This document shows positions 5,377-6,397 of a stretch of DNA of 6,397 bases, in pieces. The notes under the pieces are model-generated. The model had not been told where the DNA came from, did no database searches, and worked only from the letters and a program-made list of their open reading frames with translations. The position numbers were made by a program, and so were the translations under genes. The stretch spans positions 1-6,397 of the forward strand of contig JAFYGL010000018.1 in the NCBI GenBank assembly GCA_017543165.1, written 5' to 3'. Source of the DNA: Victivallales bacterium. Lineage in GTDB: Bacteria; Verrucomicrobiota; Lentisphaeria; Oligosphaerales; Oligosphaeraceae. How positions within the stretch are numbered: the first letter of the stretch is position 1; the number at the start of each line of letters is the position of its first letter.

Positions 5377-6397
5377 TTCCGCACCTGTGCGTTGAGATAT
5401 GTTTGCAGCCATTCCAGGAAGCCTGGCTCCGAGGGCACTTTCACCCACGAATCGTGATATGTGTCTGGATAGATAGTCATCTTTGGAGCGCCGCCCGCCT
5501 TGCGCAATGCGCCCACCATATCGGTTGTGCGGCAGACTGGCACCAAATTGTCCAATTCGCCATGAAATGCCCAGATTGGCATATTCACCAGTTTCGACGC
5601 CTGCCCCACATCGCCGCCGCCGCAGATTGGCACAGCGCAGGCAAAGCGCCCAGGAAAACGCTGTATGGCATCCCATGTGCCATAGCCGCCCATGGAAATG
5701 CCCATTATGCAGACGCGCTCGCGGTCTATCGGCAATGTGGCGAGCAATTCATCCAGCAAATCCATCGCCATGCCAAGAGGGCGTGACATATTGTCTGGCA
5801 TTGTGTGGCTCTTCAGGCTCCAGGGCGTGTCCACCCACTGTTTCAGGAGCGGGCATTGCGGCGCCGCGATGAAGGCGTCTATACGTCCCGCCTCCGCCAG
5901 TTTGGCAAAGTCCGGCAGCACATGCACCAGTTGCGCCGTATTGTCCTCTCCCCGCTCGCCTGCTCCGTGCAGGAACAGAATCAGCGGGTATTTTCTGCCT
6001 GATTCGCACTTTTTTGGCGAAAGCAGCCTATAGCATAAGGTGCCCTTTTCGGAGCAGAACATCTTTGGCTTGAAGGCATTCAGCGCCGCCTCCCTCAACG
6101 TGACGCCGTCCTTGCTTGCGGTCAATTCCACAAACGCGCCCACTTTGATGCTCATGGTGCGCCTGCCATGGCCGAATGGCAAGCCTGAGATTACGGGACC
6201 CTTCACGTACTTGGCATATTCCGCAAATATCTCTGGCAAATACTGCGGATTTTCGCAATCAGTAAAGTCACCGAAAAACAGTCCCTTCAATGACTTGAGT
6301 ATGCCAGCGGACTTGAGTTGCGCCAGCATCCTGTCCACCCTGTAGGCGTCCTCTGAGATGTCCTCCACGGCAAGAATCGTGTTCTTCAGCTGCGGCA
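5373..6397 (-). CDS. Fusion of S66 LD-carboxypeptidase (C-terminal half) and alpha/beta-hydrolase (esterase/predicted peptidase), 5' part outside window
   Basis: One uninterrupted frame of about 340 codons enters from the right edge and ends at TGA 5375-5373. Residues are numbered from the GTG (Val) codon at 6368, which is probably internal. Before it the frame reads PQLKNTILA, which fits S66 peptidases. Residues 1-95 match the C-terminal lobe of LD-carboxypeptidases: ILAVEDISEDAYRVDRML with the probable catalytic Glu at 2, then GLPFGHG with His67. The family uses a Ser-Glu-His triad to remove D-Ala from recycled murein tetrapeptides; the Ser would lie outside the window. Residues about 105-331 form a complete hydrolase of the COG4099/dienelactone-hydrolase type: LFLHGAGERGEDN, GISMGGYGTW (nucleophile Ser225), HGELDNLVPV (Asp273) and YHDSW (His305). 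No signal peptide is visible in the part seen. The hydrolase substrate is unknown. Its stop overlaps the metF start, so it heads or continues the methionine cluster. Confidence 0.85.
   Translation of the reverse strand, partial: PQLKNTILAVEDISEDAYRVDRMLAQLKSAGILKSLKGLFFGDFTDCENPQYLPEIFAEYAKYVKGPVISGLPFGHGRRTMSIKVGAFVELTASKDGVTLREAALNAFKPKMFCSEKGTLCYRLLSPKKCESGRKYPLILFLHGAGERGEDNTAQLVHVLPDFAKLAEAGRIDAFIAAPQCPLLKQWVDTPWSLKSHTMPDNMSRPLGMAMDLLDELLATLPIDRERVCIMGISMGGYGTWDAIQRFPGRFACAVPICGGGDVGQASKLVNMPIWAFHGELDNLVPVCRTTDMVGALRKAGGAPKMTIYPDTYHDSWVKVPSEPGFLEWLQTYLNAQVRK
5382..5386 (-). promoter_or_regulatory. Ribosome binding site that fixes the metF start
   Basis: AGGTG on the minus strand sits 5 nt upstream of the metF ATG at 5376, inside the last codons of the upstream hydrolase gene. 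It favours this start over the longer open frame and fits translational coupling through the ATGA overlap. Confidence 0.6.

Noticed and set aside
5377..5676. Extended metF reading frame upstream of 5376
   Set aside because: The 100 extra codons lie in another frame of the hydrolase gene, resemble nothing, and are preceded by no ribosome site. AGGTG marks the start at 5376.

Overview
The window is a moderately GC-rich piece of bacterial chromosome in which every supported gene lies on the minus strand. The organism cannot be named from this sequence. The split methionine synthase, the Rpn-type nuclease with a Gly-Met-Lys-Glu tail and the repeat-filled intergenic DNA would fit an uncultured anaerobe, possibly of the PVC group (Lentisphaerota-like). 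That is a weak inference from gene content.

The main content is a tight minus-strand cluster, read from right to left. (1) The 3' part of a gene whose product joins the C-terminal half of an S66 LD-carboxypeptidase to a complete alpha/beta-hydrolase (esterase/predicted peptidase) domain. It runs off the right edge. (2) metF, methylenetetrahydrofolate reductase, which starts inside the stop codon of gene 1 (ATGA overlap). (3) A stand-alone cobalamin-dependent methionine synthase activation protein, one base after metF. (4) metH without the activation domain, 803 aa. MetF makes 5-methyltetrahydrofolate, MetH passes the methyl group through cobalamin to homocysteine, and the separate activation protein should reactivate oxidised cobalamin. 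Together they rebuild the remethylation arm of the one-carbon cycle with MetH split in two.

The 142-bp gap between the activation gene and metH holds a paired, inverted, hairpin-forming repeat (REPIN-like) and a candidate sigma70 promoter that could give metH its own transcript.

The 476-bp gap left of metH has no credible gene. From metH leftwards it holds a GCG(T/C)CTTTGCG-type repeat that supplies the metH stop codon, a short spacer, a TTCGTCCC 8-mer array facing an inverted GGGAC(C/G)AA array, an AT-rich stretch, and a promoter for the next gene. No convincing intrinsic terminator was found.

At the left edge is a partial gene for an Rpn-family PD-(D/E)XK nuclease / putative transposase, cut by the window start. 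No RNA genes, CRISPR arrays or riboswitches were recognised. The points most worth following up are the S66-esterase fusion, its coupling to metF, and the repeat structures around metH. No clearly new defence or mobile system is visible.
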